From: Frigidibacter sp. RF13
Lineage (GTDB): Bacteria > Pseudomonadota > Alphaproteobacteria > Rhodobacterales > Rhodobacteraceae
NCBI RefSeq assembly: GCF_026626305.1
Contig: NZ_JAPNUE010000001.1
Coordinates: forward strand, 186,001-250,000
DNA: 64,000 bases
Direction: 5' to 3'
Shown here: positions 21,485 to 30,904 of the stretch, piece by piece
Numbering within the stretch: the first letter of the stretch is position 1
Layout: each line of letters opens with the position of its first letter
Made by a program: the position numbers and the translations under genes
Notes under the pieces: model-generated
What the model saw: the letters and a program-made list of their open reading frames with translations, nothing else
Database searches by the model: none
Told to the model about the DNA's origin: nothing

Positions 21485-23911
21485 TCAGCCGCGCATCCGT
21501 GCGCCGTCGGCGTCCCAGAGCGGCTGGGTCACCAGCCGCGCCTTGCGCCGCTCGCCGAGGATCTCGATCTCGCCCTCAAGCCCGTCACGGATCAGCTCGA
21601 CCGGCACGAAGGCCTGCGCGACCGACTGCCCGGTCCAGTGCGAATAGCCGCCCGAGGTGCAGAAACCCACGACCTTGTCGCCGACCCAGAGGGGCTCGTA
21701 ACCCACGACATCGGCATCGGCCGCCTCGATGACAAAGCAGCAAAGCCTGCGCTTGGGGCCCGCGGCCTTCTCGGCCAAGGCGGGCGCCTTGCCGATCCAC
21801 TCGACCGGCTTGTTCCAGCGGATGAAGCGGTCGATGCCGGTTTCGCCGGGGAAATAGTCCGGGCTGAATTCGCGCGTCCAGCTGCCGAACCATTTGTCGA
21901 GGCGCAGGGACATCATCGCCCGCATGCCGAAGGGTTTTAGCCTAAGATCCTGCCCGGCGGTCCAAAGCGTGTGCCAGAGGCTGCGCTCCTTCATGAAATC
22001 GCAGAAGATTTCATAGCCAAGGTCGCCAGTGTAGCTGACACGCTGCACGAGGCAGTCGACCATGCCGACCGTGATCTGACGGGCGTCCATGAACTTGAAG
22101 TTCTCGCCCGAGACATCCGCGCGGGTCACGCGCTGCAAGAGCTCCCGCGCGTTCGGGCCGGCGATCTGGAAGCCGGTGACGCGGTCCGAGACATTCTCGA
22201 CCGTCACGCCGGGATCAAGGTTTTTTTCGAACCAGCGCAGATGCTGGTCCTGCGCACCATAGCTGCCGGTGATCTGGAATTCAGTCTCCGACAAGCAAGT
22301 CACGGTGAAATCACCGATGATCTTGCCCTTGGGGCTGAGCATCGGTGTCAGCGACAGGCGGCCGGGTTTCGGGATCGCGCCCGCCATGATCCGGTCGAGC
22401 CACGCCCGGGCATTCGGTCCCTTCACGCGGAACTTGCCGAAATTCTGCACCTCGTTGATGCCCACCGCCTCGCGTACGGCAAAGACTTCGCGCCGTGTCG
22501 CCTCGAAGGCGTTCGAGCGTTTGAAGGTCGGTGTCTCGTAGCGCGGCTCGCCCTCGGCGGCGAAATAGTTCGGGACTTCAAGGCCATATTGCTGACCCCA
22601 GACCGCGCCCATCTGGTCGAAGATGTCGTACATCGGCGTGGTGCGGAAGGGCCGGGCGGCGGGGCGTTCCTCGTTCGGATAGCTAACCGAGAAGCGCATC
22701 TGGTAGTTTTCGATGACCTTCGGCACCGTATAGCCCGGAGTCGTCCATTTGCCGAAACGCGCTACGTCGAAGCCGCGCGGATCGCATTCCGTCTCGCCAT
22801 GGATCATCCATTCGGCGAGCGACTTACCCATGCCGCCACCTTGGCTGAAACCGGCCATGACCGCGCAAGCGGACCAGTAGTTCCTGAGGCCCGGCACCGG
22901 CCCGATCAGCGGGTTGCCGTCAGGCGCAAAGGTGAATGGGCCGTGGATCACGCGCTTGACGCCTGTGCGCTCCAGCACCGGGAAGCGGCGGTAGGCGAAG
23001 GCGACAGAATCCTCGATCTTGTCGAACTGTTCGTTCAGAAGCTCGTGCCCAAAATTCCAGGGCGTGCCGTCGACCGACCAGGGTTCGCAGGGTTTTTCAT
23101 AGAAACCGATGCAAAGACCGCGCCCTTCCTGCCGCAGATAGCTTTCGCCGCCGGGATCCATCACGTGCGGAAACTCGCGGCCCGATTTCAAGATATCCAT
23201 GATCTCGGGGATGTCGTCCGTCACCAGATACTGATGCGCCATCGGCAGAAGTGGCAGATAGACGCCCGCCATCGCCCCCACTTCGCGCGCCCAGAGACCA
23301 CCGGCGTTCACCACATGCTCGGCATGGATCGTGCCCTTCTCGGTCACGACATCCCAGCTTCCATCGGCACGCGGGTTGGTTTCCATGACTTTGTTATGCT
23401 CGACGATCTCGGCCCCGCCCATCTTAGCGGCGCGGGCGTAAGCATGCGTGGTGCCCGAGGGGTCGAGGTGGCCGTCCAAAGGATCGTAGAGCGCGCCGAT
23501 GATCCCGTCGGTATTCACCATGCCGTCGGTGAATTTCGCGACCTCTTCTGGCCCTAGGATTTCGGTGTGCAGCCCCATATAACGGTGCTTGGCGCGCTCC
23601 GCCTTCAGCATCTCGAACCGGGCCATATTGTCAGCGAGCGTGATGCCGCCCACATGGTGAAGCCCGCAGGACATGCCGGTGATCTTCTCGAGCTCCTTGT
23701 AAAGCTGGATCGTGTAGCCCTGCAGCGCCGCCATGTTCGTGTCGCCGTTCAGCGTGTGGAACCCGCCCGCCGCATGCCAGGTGGAGCCGGACGTGAGTGT
23801 CGAGCGCTCGATCAGCATCACGTCTTTCCAGCCGTATTTCGTCAGGTGATAGAGAACCGAACAGCCGACGACGCCGCCACCGATGACGACGACCTGTACA
23901 TGTTCCTTCAT
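21485..23911 (-). CDS. FAD-dependent dimethylglycine/sarcosine dehydrogenase-like protein
   Basis: 808-aa two-part enzyme. The N-terminal DAO-type flavin domain (VVVIGGGVVGCSVLYHLTKYG) has the His of STWHAAGG (H46), the residue that covalently binds FAD in DMGDH and sarcosine dehydrogenase. The second half is a GcvT-like aminomethyltransferase domain binding tetrahydrofolate (DMARQ-type motif, RVSYTGDLGYEIF). It would oxidatively demethylate dimethylglycine or sarcosine and pass the one-carbon unit to THF, as in glycine-betaine breakdown. A GGGAG site lies about 7 nt before the ATG. The exact N-methyl substrate cannot be read from sequence. No etf or betaine genes are adjacent. Confidence 0.9.
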   Translation of the reverse strand: MKEHVQVVVIGGGVVGCSVLYHLTKYGWKDVMLIERSTLTSGSTWHAAGGFHTLNGDTNMAALQGYTIQLYKELEKITGMSCGLHHVGGITLADNMARFEMLKAERAKHRYMGLHTEILGPEEVAKFTDGMVNTDGIIGALYDPLDGHLDPSGTTHAYARAAKMGGAEIVEHNKVMETNPRADGSWDVVTEKGTIHAEHVVNAGGLWAREVGAMAGVYLPLLPMAHQYLVTDDIPEIMDILKSGREFPHVMDPGGESYLRQEGRGLCIGFYEKPCEPWSVDGTPWNFGHELLNEQFDKIEDSVAFAYRRFPVLERTGVKRVIHGPFTFAPDGNPLIGPVPGLRNYWSACAVMAGFSQGGGMGKSLAEWMIHGETECDPRGFDVARFGKWTTPGYTVPKVIENYQMRFSVSYPNEERPAARPFRTTPMYDIFDQMGAVWGQQYGLEVPNYFAAEGEPRYETPTFKRSNAFEATRREVFAVREAVGINEVQNFGKFRVKGPNARAWLDRIMAGAIPKPGRLSLTPMLSPKGKIIGDFTVTCLSETEFQITGSYGAQDQHLRWFEKNLDPGVTVENVSDRVTGFQIAGPNARELLQRVTRADVSGENFKFMDARQITVGMVDCLVQRVSYTGDLGYEIFCDFMKERSLWHTLWTAGQDLRLKPFGMRAMMSLRLDKWFGSWTREFSPDYFPGETGIDRFIRWNKPVEWIGKAPALAEKAAGPKRRLCCFVIEAADADVVGYEPLWVGDKVVGFCTSGGYSHWTGQSVAQAFVPVELIRDGLEGEIEILGERRKARLVTQPLWDADGARMRG

Positions 23912-23965
23912 GATGCGCTCCCGCTGGACCCTTCAGTCATCTTTGCGGCTCCCTGTTCAGTGGCA

Positions 23966-23990
23966 TGTCACTTTTCGACAAAATGTGTCG
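23966..23990. promoter_or_regulatory. Candidate operator upstream of the DMGDH-like gene
   Basis: Three half-sites alternate: TGTC (23966), CGACA (23976-23980) and TGTCG (23986-23990). The last two form a 5-bp perfect inverted repeat with a 5-bp centre. They lie 55-80 bp upstream of the start codon, a good position for a regulator site. The regulator is unknown. Confidence 0.4.
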
Positions 23991-24134
23991 CATACGCCCG
24001 GTCGTGAGCCCGGAGCTCGCGCTGGGTCGCGGCGATGGCGGGCAGATCGATGGCCTACAACCAAGGTTGATTGAGCCCGCAGCGGGGCGGGCGTAGCGCT
24101 CGGCCAGCACTTCCCTGCATGATCGGATGCGCGC

Positions 24135-25772
24135 TTGTCTCGCCTGACCCTTGGCCCGCTTCTGGGCCTCTACTTCCTCCTGCTCGCGCTTCTTGTCTGG
24201 GCACGACCCCTCTTGCCGGTCGACGAGACCCGCTATCTCGCCGTGGCATGGGAGATACATCTGTCGGGCGATCCGTTTCACCTGACCCGGAATTTCGCAC
24301 CGTATGCCGACAAGCCGCCGCTGCTGTTCTGGCTGATCAACCTTGTCTGGATGGTCACCGGCGTGAACGAGTTTGCCGCGCGGCTGGTGGGTCCCGCCTT
24401 CGCGGTGGCGATGATCGGCGCAAGCGCAGCCCTCGCCGCGCGGCTCTGGCGCGACCAGCCGTCGGTTCCGCGCGACAACGCTATCATCCTCGGCAATACG
24501 CTGGGTTTTCTGCTCTTCGGGGGCGCGACAATGTTCGACACGATGCTCGGGCTTGCCGTCCTTCTGTCGCTCCGCCAGCTCTGGCGGATCGGTATCGAGG
24601 GGCAGGGCGGCTGGCGGTCATGGGCAGGGCTGGGTCTGGCGTTCACCTTTGGGTTCTATGCCAAGGGGCCGGTCATATTGCTTCATCTCGCCGCACCGCT
24701 TCTGTTCTTCCGCTGGTGGGCCGTCGAACGGATCGGCGCGCGGCGGTTCGGCCTGGGTCTCGGGCTCGCATTTCTGGTTCTGGCGCTGGGCGCGCTTTTG
24801 TGGCTGGTGCCCGCTCTCTTGACCGCGACCCCCGACTTTCGCCACGAGCTTCTGTGGCGCCAGTCGGCAGGCCGGCTGGGCGGTGGCCTCGCGCATGATC
24901 GTCCGTTCTGGTTCTTCCTTGTCGTCCTGCCGGTCCTGCTCTTCCCCTGGAGCCTGTCACGCCCTTTCTGGAAAGGGCTCGCCGACGCTGCCGGATCCGG
25001 AGACCCGGGCCTCAGGCTTTGCCTTACGTGGTTCGCGGGAGCCTTTGTGCTTTTCTCGCTGACCGCCAGCAAGCAAGCGCATTATCTGGTCCCCGAACTG
25101 CCCGCCGCCGCCCTTCTGACGGCGCGGATGCTTGCCGATGGGCGAAGACCTGTTGCGTCTGCGGCCTCCTGGCTTTGTCTGATCGCAGGTCTGGCGATCC
25201 TCTCTTTGGCGCTTCTGGACCTTGGCGGCCTCACGGCGCGGTTTCTGCCCGACCTTTTGTCGGCAGGGCAATGGGCGCTGGTCGGGCTACTCATTCTCCT
25301 GCTCGGACCGCTCTCTGCCCGGCTGGGATTTGTGGCGGGGCAGGCGAGCCTCGGGTTCGGTCTGGTGGCGGTTCTCTATCTTGTGGCGGCTTCGGGCGGC
25401 ATGTTCCGGGAGTATGACAGCGAGGTCTTGCGGCAGGCGCTTGTGCAAAGCGGTAACGGACCCTGGGCCGTGACGGGTGCCAAATATGAGGCGCAGCTGA
25501 ATTTCGCGGGCCGCGCCATCAGAGCCATCCCGACGCTTTCCGACCGGGTGGCCATCGAACATTGGGCCGCCGCGACGCCCGCAGGTGTTCTCTTCGGGCC
25601 GGTTGAGGGCGTTGCGGTCGAGGTCGCGCCCGAGCGCAGCCTGCGCTACGACGGCGTTGAACTGGGCATATGGTCGGCCCGCGCCATCGCGGCGTCCGCT
25701 CCGCATATCAAGGTGTCTCCACCGTCCGGTTCCGCCGCCCTTGCAGGAGCCGCAGTGCTGCTCTCTCGATGA
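24135..25772 (+). CDS. Polytopic GT39/ArnT-like glycosyltransferase
   Basis: 545-aa integral membrane protein with about 11-12 hydrophobic spans. The first periplasmic loop has the acidic motif PVDETRYLAVAWE and, later, YADKPPLLFWLINLVW, both characteristic of ArnT/PMT family (GT39/GT83) lipid-linked sugar transferases; LTASKQAHYLVPELPAAALL is another family block. It would transfer a sugar from a polyprenyl-phosphate donor to an envelope glycan or lipid. The start is a TTG (24135) because no ATG or GTG is in frame; the ribosome site is poor, so the true N-terminus is uncertain. Its 3' end overlaps a decayed convergent gene. Confidence 0.85.
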   Translation: MSRLTLGPLLGLYFLLLALLVWARPLLPVDETRYLAVAWEIHLSGDPFHLTRNFAPYADKPPLLFWLINLVWMVTGVNEFAARLVGPAFAVAMIGASAALAARLWRDQPSVPRDNAIILGNTLGFLLFGGATMFDTMLGLAVLLSLRQLWRIGIEGQGGWRSWAGLGLAFTFGFYAKGPVILLHLAAPLLFFRWWAVERIGARRFGLGLGLAFLVLALGALLWLVPALLTATPDFRHELLWRQSAGRLGGGLAHDRPFWFFLVVLPVLLFPWSLSRPFWKGLADAAGSGDPGLRLCLTWFAGAFVLFSLTASKQAHYLVPELPAAALLTARMLADGRRPVASAASWLCLIAGLAILSLALLDLGGLTARFLPDLLSAGQWALVGLLILLLGPLSARLGFVAGQASLGFGLVAVLYLVAASGGMFREYDSEVLRQALVQSGNGPWAVTGAKYEAQLNFAGRAIRAIPTLSDRVAIEHWAAATPAGVLFGPVEGVAVEVAPERSLRYDGVELGIWSARAIAASAPHIKVSPPSGSAALAGAAVLLSR

Positions 25773-26763
25773 AGCGGTGGGCCGTATCGAGCGCCATGCC
25801 GAGGCCAAGACATATCGCGAGTACGAGGAGCGAGGAAGCGAAAGGCCCGATCCGGTCATAGGCCGGGCTCGCAACCTTGAAGACCCAGTCGACGCCATGA
25901 TGGACCAGATAGATGAAAAGCGGCCGGGACCGCCCGCCGCAGGAACCTACTGGTGCAGGCAGGCAGGCTGATGGCAATCGGCAGGCAGATAAGCGCGGCT
26001 CCGACGGCCATGATCGTCAGGAAGCCGGGCTGACGTATCGGGAAGGCCGCGAGCGCCAGTACCAGAAGCACGACAGCAAACAGACGCTGGCGGTCGTCAT
26101 GCGCTGCCGATGATCGGCCAGAGATTGAGATGGAAGAGGATGACACAGGTGATCGCGCCGAGCCGTGCGATCACCGCCGGGTCGGCGGGCTGCGGGGCAG
26201 GGCGGTCGTGCGCTGCGCGCGCTTGCGCTATCCGGTCGAGCTCCGCCGCGCTCAACCGGTCCCAGTCGGGCGGCGCATGGCCGAGCCGGTCCTCGATGGC
26301 GAGCGTGAGGTGAAGATGGGCGAGCGAATCGCCGCGGCCCGGGCGTTGTTGTCGATATTCTCTTCCGACAGCCGCACATGTTTGGGATCGCCGGTGCTGC
26401 CCGAAGTGGACAGAAGCAGGCGCGGATCGGGATGCGGATGCGCGGGCTGGTCGCTGCCCGGGTGAAGGTGATGACGTCATCGCGCAGCGTCAGAACCAAG
26501 TTGGGCCGGTAGGCCTGGGTCAGCGTGGCTTCGCCGCCAAGCTCGCCCGAAAGCGCGCCGCGATAGGCGGCGATCATCTCGGTATCGGGTACAATCTCGA
26601 TCCCGATCAGCAGGCGGCAGCCGACATCCGCTGCCCAACCTTCGAACCGCGCTTGCCACAGGTCGCATCACGCAGCGAGGCTTTCGTAGCTGACTGTCGC
26701 GCCGGAAGCGCCGACCAATGCAGTGGCCCGGCCATGACGGCGCAGCGCGTGATAGAATGCCAT
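25708..26763 (-). pseudogene. Decayed acyl-AMP ligase / acyltransferase gene
   Basis: The minus strand carries pieces of one former gene in shifting frames. It begins at ATG 26763 (MAFYHALRRHGRATALVGAS) and reaches a TGA after SYESLAA. It continues in another frame (DLWQARFEGWAADVG, then TEMIAAYRGALSGELGG). A third frame encodes the AMP-binding P-loop LLLSTSGSTGDPKHVRLSEE. Further on are acyltransferase-3-like membrane pieces (ARLGAITCVILFHLNLWPI and, near the end, RPLFIYLVHHGVDW with AHRFIERAALR). The central adenylation domain is much too short, so deletions accompany at least two frameshifts. The product was probably an AMP-ligase fused to, or next to, an OafA-like acyltransferase. Confidence 0.8.
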
Positions 26764-26876
26764 GAAAACCCGCAAGACCGGACAGGACGCCCCGCCAATC
26801 TAGCGGAGCGCCCCGCCGGGGCGGAACGCGCGCGATCGGTTGATCATGTCATAGTGACGATCACGCCAAACGCGAG

Positions 26877-28229
26877 TTACTTCTCTGGAATCAGACCCTT
26901 CGGAGCGAAGCGCAAGACCAGAAGCAGGATCAGCCCCATGGTGATCGTCCGCATCTGCGCGGCGGAATCGATCAGATAATGCTTCAGCTCCGACCCTTCC
27001 GGCATGCCTGCGGTGATCGTATACATCAGCGCATTGCCCCAGGGATCGACCTTGATCCAGAGGAACCAGATCAGGAAGGCGCCGAGGATCGCACCCCAGT
27101 TGTTGCCCGATCCGCCGACGATCACCATCAGCCAGATGGTGAATGTGAAGCGCAGTGGTGTGTAGCTGCCCGGCGTAAGCTGGCCGTCGAGCGTGACGAG
27201 CATGGCGCCCGCGATGCCGCAGATCGCCGAGCCGAGGATGAAAATCTGCAGATGTCGACGGGTCACATCCTTGCCCATCGCCCGTGCCGCCGTCTCATTG
27301 TCGCGGATCGCGCGCATCATCCGGCCCCAAGGGCTTTTCAGCGCCAGTTCCGAGGCAACGACGATAAGTGCGAGGACCGTAAGGAAGAGCGAGCCGTAAA
27401 GAAGCTTCACCAGGATGGTGGAGGTCGTTACCGGGCTCCAGCCCATGTTCGCCACCCATTCCTGAAACCAGGTTGAGCCTTGCAACTTGATCTCGTCCGG
27501 CACCGGCCAGGGGCGGGGCACGTTGATCACGTTCTTCACGCCGCGATCCAGCCAGTCCTCGTTCTTCAGGATCGCGACGATGATCTCCCCGATGCCAAGG
27601 GTGGCGATGGCCAGATAGTCGGACCTTAGGCCAAGTGCGGTCTTGCCGATCACCCAGGCGGCGCCCGCCGCGAAGAGGCCGCCGACCGGCCAGGAAATCA
27701 GCGCAGGCAGCCCAAGCCCGCCGATATTGCCGAAGGCGGCCGGGTTGTTCGCCTCGATGAAGACGACTGCCGGGTCGAGGACGGCGCGGTAAAGGAAGAA
27801 GCCGCCGATAGCGATGGCAAGCACTGACAACGTGCGGGTCTGCCCGCGCGTCTTCTGGTAGGCATAGGCGGCCGCGGCGACCACGCCAACGCCAAGCGCC
27901 AGCCCCGCGATCAGCCGGTAGAGGCCCGGGCCCGTCCAGATCTCCGGCACCACGGGCGAGGAGACGAGCACCGGGGCGAGCCCGCCGATGGCGACGAAGC
28001 CCACGATCCCGGTATTGAAAAGCCCCGCATAGCCCCACTGGATATTCACGCCCAGGGCCATGATCGCCGAGATCAGGCAAAGGTTCAGGATGACCAGCGA
28101 TGAGTTCCAGGTGCCCGCGAAGATCGTATAGGTGCCCGACGGGCCGATCTTCCACTCGACCACCGCCTCCAGCAAGAAGAAGACCGCGATGATGGCGAAG
28201 AGGGCGATGTTGCGCATGTTCAGGCTCAT
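26877..28229 (-). CDS. livM: Branched-chain amino-acid ABC transporter permease LivM
   Basis: 450-aa permease of the LIV-I type. The conserved permease block GRMMRAIRDNETAARAMGKDVTRRHL, then GAMLVTLDGQLTPGSYTP, is the ATPase-coupling region. About ten hydrophobic segments are present. It is longer than enteric LivM because of an extra hydrophobic stretch of about 70 residues around positions 110-175. It overlaps livH by 4 bp and is the last gene of the operon livJ-G-F-H-M. Substrates could be Leu/Ile/Val or other amino acids. Confidence 0.93.
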   Translation of the reverse strand: MSLNMRNIALFAIIAVFFLLEAVVEWKIGPSGTYTIFAGTWNSSLVILNLCLISAIMALGVNIQWGYAGLFNTGIVGFVAIGGLAPVLVSSPVVPEIWTGPGLYRLIAGLALGVGVVAAAAYAYQKTRGQTRTLSVLAIAIGGFFLYRAVLDPAVVFIEANNPAAFGNIGGLGLPALISWPVGGLFAAGAAWVIGKTALGLRSDYLAIATLGIGEIIVAILKNEDWLDRGVKNVINVPRPWPVPDEIKLQGSTWFQEWVANMGWSPVTTSTILVKLLYGSLFLTVLALIVVASELALKSPWGRMMRAIRDNETAARAMGKDVTRRHLQIFILGSAICGIAGAMLVTLDGQLTPGSYTPLRFTFTIWLMVIVGGSGNNWGAILGAFLIWFLWIKVDPWGNALMYTITAGMPEGSELKHYLIDSAAQMRTITMGLILLLVLRFAPKGLIPEK

Positions 28230-29236
28230 ACCGCTTTCCCCTTGAAGATGCCGGTCGGTTTGAAGAGGAGGACAAGGATCAGGATCGCGAAGGAGACCGA
28301 GAATTTGTAGTCGGTCGACAGGATCTGCAGAAGCCCGTCGGGCGCAAGGCCCTCGGGCATCACATAGCCCGCGACCTTCTTCCAGGCATAGGTGACACCG
28401 ACCTCTGAGAAGGCGACAAGGAAACCACCGGCAATGGCGCCCAGAGGATTGCCGAGCCCGCCAACCACGGCGGCAGCGAAGATCGGAAGGAGAAGAGAGA
28501 AATAGTTGAAGGCCTTGTAGGCCTTGTCGAGCCCGTAAAGCGTGCCCGCGATGGTGGCAAGCGCTGCGGCGATGATCCAGGTGATCGCCACCACCCGCTC
28601 GGGGTTGATGCCCGAGAGAAGCGCCAGATCCTCATTGTCCGAATAGGCGCGCATGGACTTGCCGGTGCGCGTCCGGTTCAGAAACCAGAATAGCAGCGCC
28701 ACGACCAAAGCCGCCGTGACCATGGTCAGCAGTTGCGTCGAGCGCAGCGCGAGACCTTCGGAAAGCCCCGTCGCCTGCTTGAAGCTGTTGGCCTCGATGA
28801 TGAATTTCGTGCCGTCGACGAAACGTATCTCCTCGACACCGATGACGAAACGGGTGATGCCGGACATGATGAACATCACCCCCATCGAGGCGATGACCAC
28901 GATCACCGGCTTGGCGCGCACCTGCCGGTAATAGCGATAGACCACCCGGTCGGTCGCCAGCACCAGCGCCGCCGTCACCGCGATGCCGAACGGAAGCGCC
29001 AGAAGCGCGGTCGGCAGCGGGCCGAAGCTGACCCCGTGCGATTGCAGCCACCAGGTACCGAGGATGGTGATAGCGGTGCCGAATGCCATCGTGTCGCCAA
29101 GGGCGAAGTTCGAAAACCTCAGGACGCCGTAGACGAGCGTCGCGCCGAGCGCCCCGAGCGCCAGCTGCGCCCCATAGGCCGCTGCCGGGATGATGACGAA
29201 GTTCAGAAGGGCTACGATTGCGTTGAGGAAATCCAT
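28226..29236 (-). CDS. livH: Branched-chain amino-acid ABC transporter permease LivH
   Basis: 336-aa second permease of the transporter. The N-terminal QLALGALGATLVYGVLRFSNFALGDTMAFG is the classic LivH opening, and TRTGKSMRAYSDNEDLALLSGINPERV is the coupling loop. GGLGNPLGAIAGGFLVAFSE matches the C-terminal family motif. It begins 3 bp after livF and overlaps livM by 4 bp, showing a tightly packed operon. Confidence 0.95.
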   Translation of the reverse strand: MDFLNAIVALLNFVIIPAAAYGAQLALGALGATLVYGVLRFSNFALGDTMAFGTAITILGTWWLQSHGVSFGPLPTALLALPFGIAVTAALVLATDRVVYRYYRQVRAKPVIVVIASMGVMFIMSGITRFVIGVEEIRFVDGTKFIIEANSFKQATGLSEGLALRSTQLLTMVTAALVVALLFWFLNRTRTGKSMRAYSDNEDLALLSGINPERVVAITWIIAAALATIAGTLYGLDKAYKAFNYFSLLLPIFAAAVVGGLGNPLGAIAGGFLVAFSEVGVTYAWKKVAGYVMPEGLAPDGLLQILSTDYKFSVSFAILILVLLFKPTGIFKGKAV

Positions 29237-29239
29237 ATC

Positions 29240-29944
29240 TCAGCCCCCCAGGAACGTACGGCGCACTTCGGGGTCGGCCATCAGGGCCTTGCCGGTGTCG
29301 GTATAGCGGTTGGCGCCCTGGACGAGCACATAGCCCTGATCGGCGATCTCCAAAGCCTGGCGGGCGTTCTGTTCGACCATCAGGATGGAAATGCCGGTGC
29401 GGGCGACCTCGATGATCCGGTCGAAGAGTTCGTCCATCACGATGGGCGAGACGCCCGCGGTGGGTTCGTCGAGCATGAGTAGCTTCGGCTGGGTCATGAG
29501 CGCGCGGCCGACCGCGACCTGCTGGCGCTGGCCGCCCGACAACTCGCCCGCAGCCTGCCGGCGCTTGTCCTTCAGGATCGGGAAGAGGTCATAGACCTGT
29601 TCCATCGTCGCGCGGAAATCGTCGCGGCGGATGAAGGCGCCCATTTCGAGGTTTTCCTCGACCGTCATCGAGGGGAAGACATTGTTGACCTGCGGCACGA
29701 AGCCCATGCCCTTTGCCACCCGGTCCTGCGGGGTGAGGTGGGTGATATCCTCGCCGTCGAGCTTCACATGGCCGCCGCGCAGCTTCAGCATGCCGAAGAC
29801 CGCCTTCATCGCGGTCGACTTGCCCGCGCCGTTCGGGCCGACGATGACCGCGATCTGGCCCTTGTCGACCTTGAGCGTGCAGTCATGCAGGATGTCGGCG
29901 GCGCCATAGCCGCCCGTCATGTTCTCTGCCGCAAGAAAGCTCAT
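29240..29944 (-). CDS. livF: ABC transporter ATP-binding protein LivF
   Basis: 234-aa ATPase. Walker A is VGPNGAGKSTAMKAVFG, the signature is GELSGGQRQQVAVGRAL and Walker B is LLMLDEPTAGVSP. The short length and the C-terminal NARQALEIADQGYVLVQGANRYTDTG-type end distinguish LivF from LivG. It overlaps livG by 4 bp (ATGA). Confidence 0.95.
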   Translation of the reverse strand: MSFLAAENMTGGYGAADILHDCTLKVDKGQIAVIVGPNGAGKSTAMKAVFGMLKLRGGHVKLDGEDITHLTPQDRVAKGMGFVPQVNNVFPSMTVEENLEMGAFIRRDDFRATMEQVYDLFPILKDKRRQAAGELSGGQRQQVAVGRALMTQPKLLMLDEPTAGVSPIVMDELFDRIIEVARTGISILMVEQNARQALEIADQGYVLVQGANRYTDTGKALMADPEVRRTFLGG

Positions 29945-30801
29945 GCTGCGCCCCCATGACCGGCTTCATCGCCCAGGCCGGGTTGGGCGCCGTGCCCTTC
30001 GTATTTCGCGGCCTCCGCCGCCGCCTCGGCCTTGACCTTGTTCTTCAGGCCGCGCCCCAGATAGGCCTCGATCACCGCCTCGTTCTCCATGATATGGGCG
30101 GCCGAGCCTGTGGCCAGAACCTTGCCCTCGGCCATCACGATGACCGGGTCGCAGAGGCGGCCGATGAAATCCATGTCATGCTCGATCACGCAGAATGTGT
30201 AGCCGCGTTCCTTGTTCAGCCGCACGATCGCGTCGCCAATCGTGTTGAGCAGCGTGCGGTTCACGCCTGCGCCGACCTCGTCAAGGAAGACGATCTTGGC
30301 CTCGACCATCATCGTGCGGCCAAGTTCCAGAAGCTTCTTCTGGCCGCCGGACAGGTTGCCGGCCTTTTCGTCGGCCAGATGGGAAATTGTCAAGAAATCA
30401 AGGACTTCATCGGCTTTCTTCGCAAGCGCGCGTTCCTCGTCGCGGATACGGGCGCGGTGAAACCAGCTGTTCCAGAGCGTCTCGCCTGACTGGCCGCCCG
30501 GCACCATCATCAGATTCTCGCGCACCGTCATCGAGGAAAATTCATGCGCGATCTGGAAGGTGCGCAGAAGGCCCTTGTGGAAGAGTTCATGCGGCGGCAG
30601 GCCGGTGATATCCTCGCCGTCCATCAGGACGCGGCCGGATGTCGGCTCATGGACCCCGGCGATCACGTTGAAGAGCGTGGATTTGCCCGCGCCGTTCGGG
30701 CCGATCAGCCCGGTGATCGAGCCCTTGGCGATTTCGATGGAGGCTCCGTCAACGGCGTGAAACCCGCCGAAATGCTTGTGCAGGTCCTCGACCACTATCA
30801 T
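29941..30801 (-). CDS. livG: ABC transporter ATP-binding protein LivG
   Basis: 286-aa ATPase partner of LivF. Walker A is IGPNGAGKSTLFNVIAG, the signature is NLSGGQKKLLELGRTMM and Walker B is IVFLDEVGAGVNRTL. Note the D-E-V-G instead of the common D-E-P in Walker B. A charged extension (about 35 residues, KNKVKAEAAAEAAKYEGHG) follows the usual C-terminus. The start at 30801 has GGGGGAAG just upstream; a longer frame to 30891 would run into the livJ terminator. Confidence 0.94.
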   Translation of the reverse strand: MIVVEDLHKHFGGFHAVDGASIEIAKGSITGLIGPNGAGKSTLFNVIAGVHEPTSGRVLMDGEDITGLPPHELFHKGLLRTFQIAHEFSSMTVRENLMMVPGGQSGETLWNSWFHRARIRDEERALAKKADEVLDFLTISHLADEKAGNLSGGQKKLLELGRTMMVEAKIVFLDEVGAGVNRTLLNTIGDAIVRLNKERGYTFCVIEHDMDFIGRLCDPVIVMAEGKVLATGSAAHIMENEAVIEAYLGRGLKNKVKAEAAAEAAKYEGHGAQPGLGDEAGHGGAA

Positions 30802-30860
30802 GCGCTTCCCCCGGGGTGCCCGCCTTTGGGGCCTGATGCCCCGGCAGGTCGTTATGCAGA

Positions 30861-30889
30861 AAGGCGGCCCGGAGGAACCGGGCCGCCTC
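30861..30889 (-). terminator. Stem-loop attenuator/terminator after livJ
   Basis: A 10-bp perfect stem, GGCGGCCCGG/CCGGGCCGCC (30863-30887), with a 5-nt loop, followed on the minus strand by TTT. Lying between livJ and livG, it probably lets the binding protein be made in excess over the membrane components. Confidence 0.75.
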
Positions 30890-30904
30890 AAAGATCAAGA
30901 GCGA

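Noticed and set aside
21485..23911. DMSP demethylase DmdA
   Set aside because: DmdA is a GcvT-like protein of about 370 aa without a flavin domain; this protein is 808 aa with an N-terminal FAD domain.
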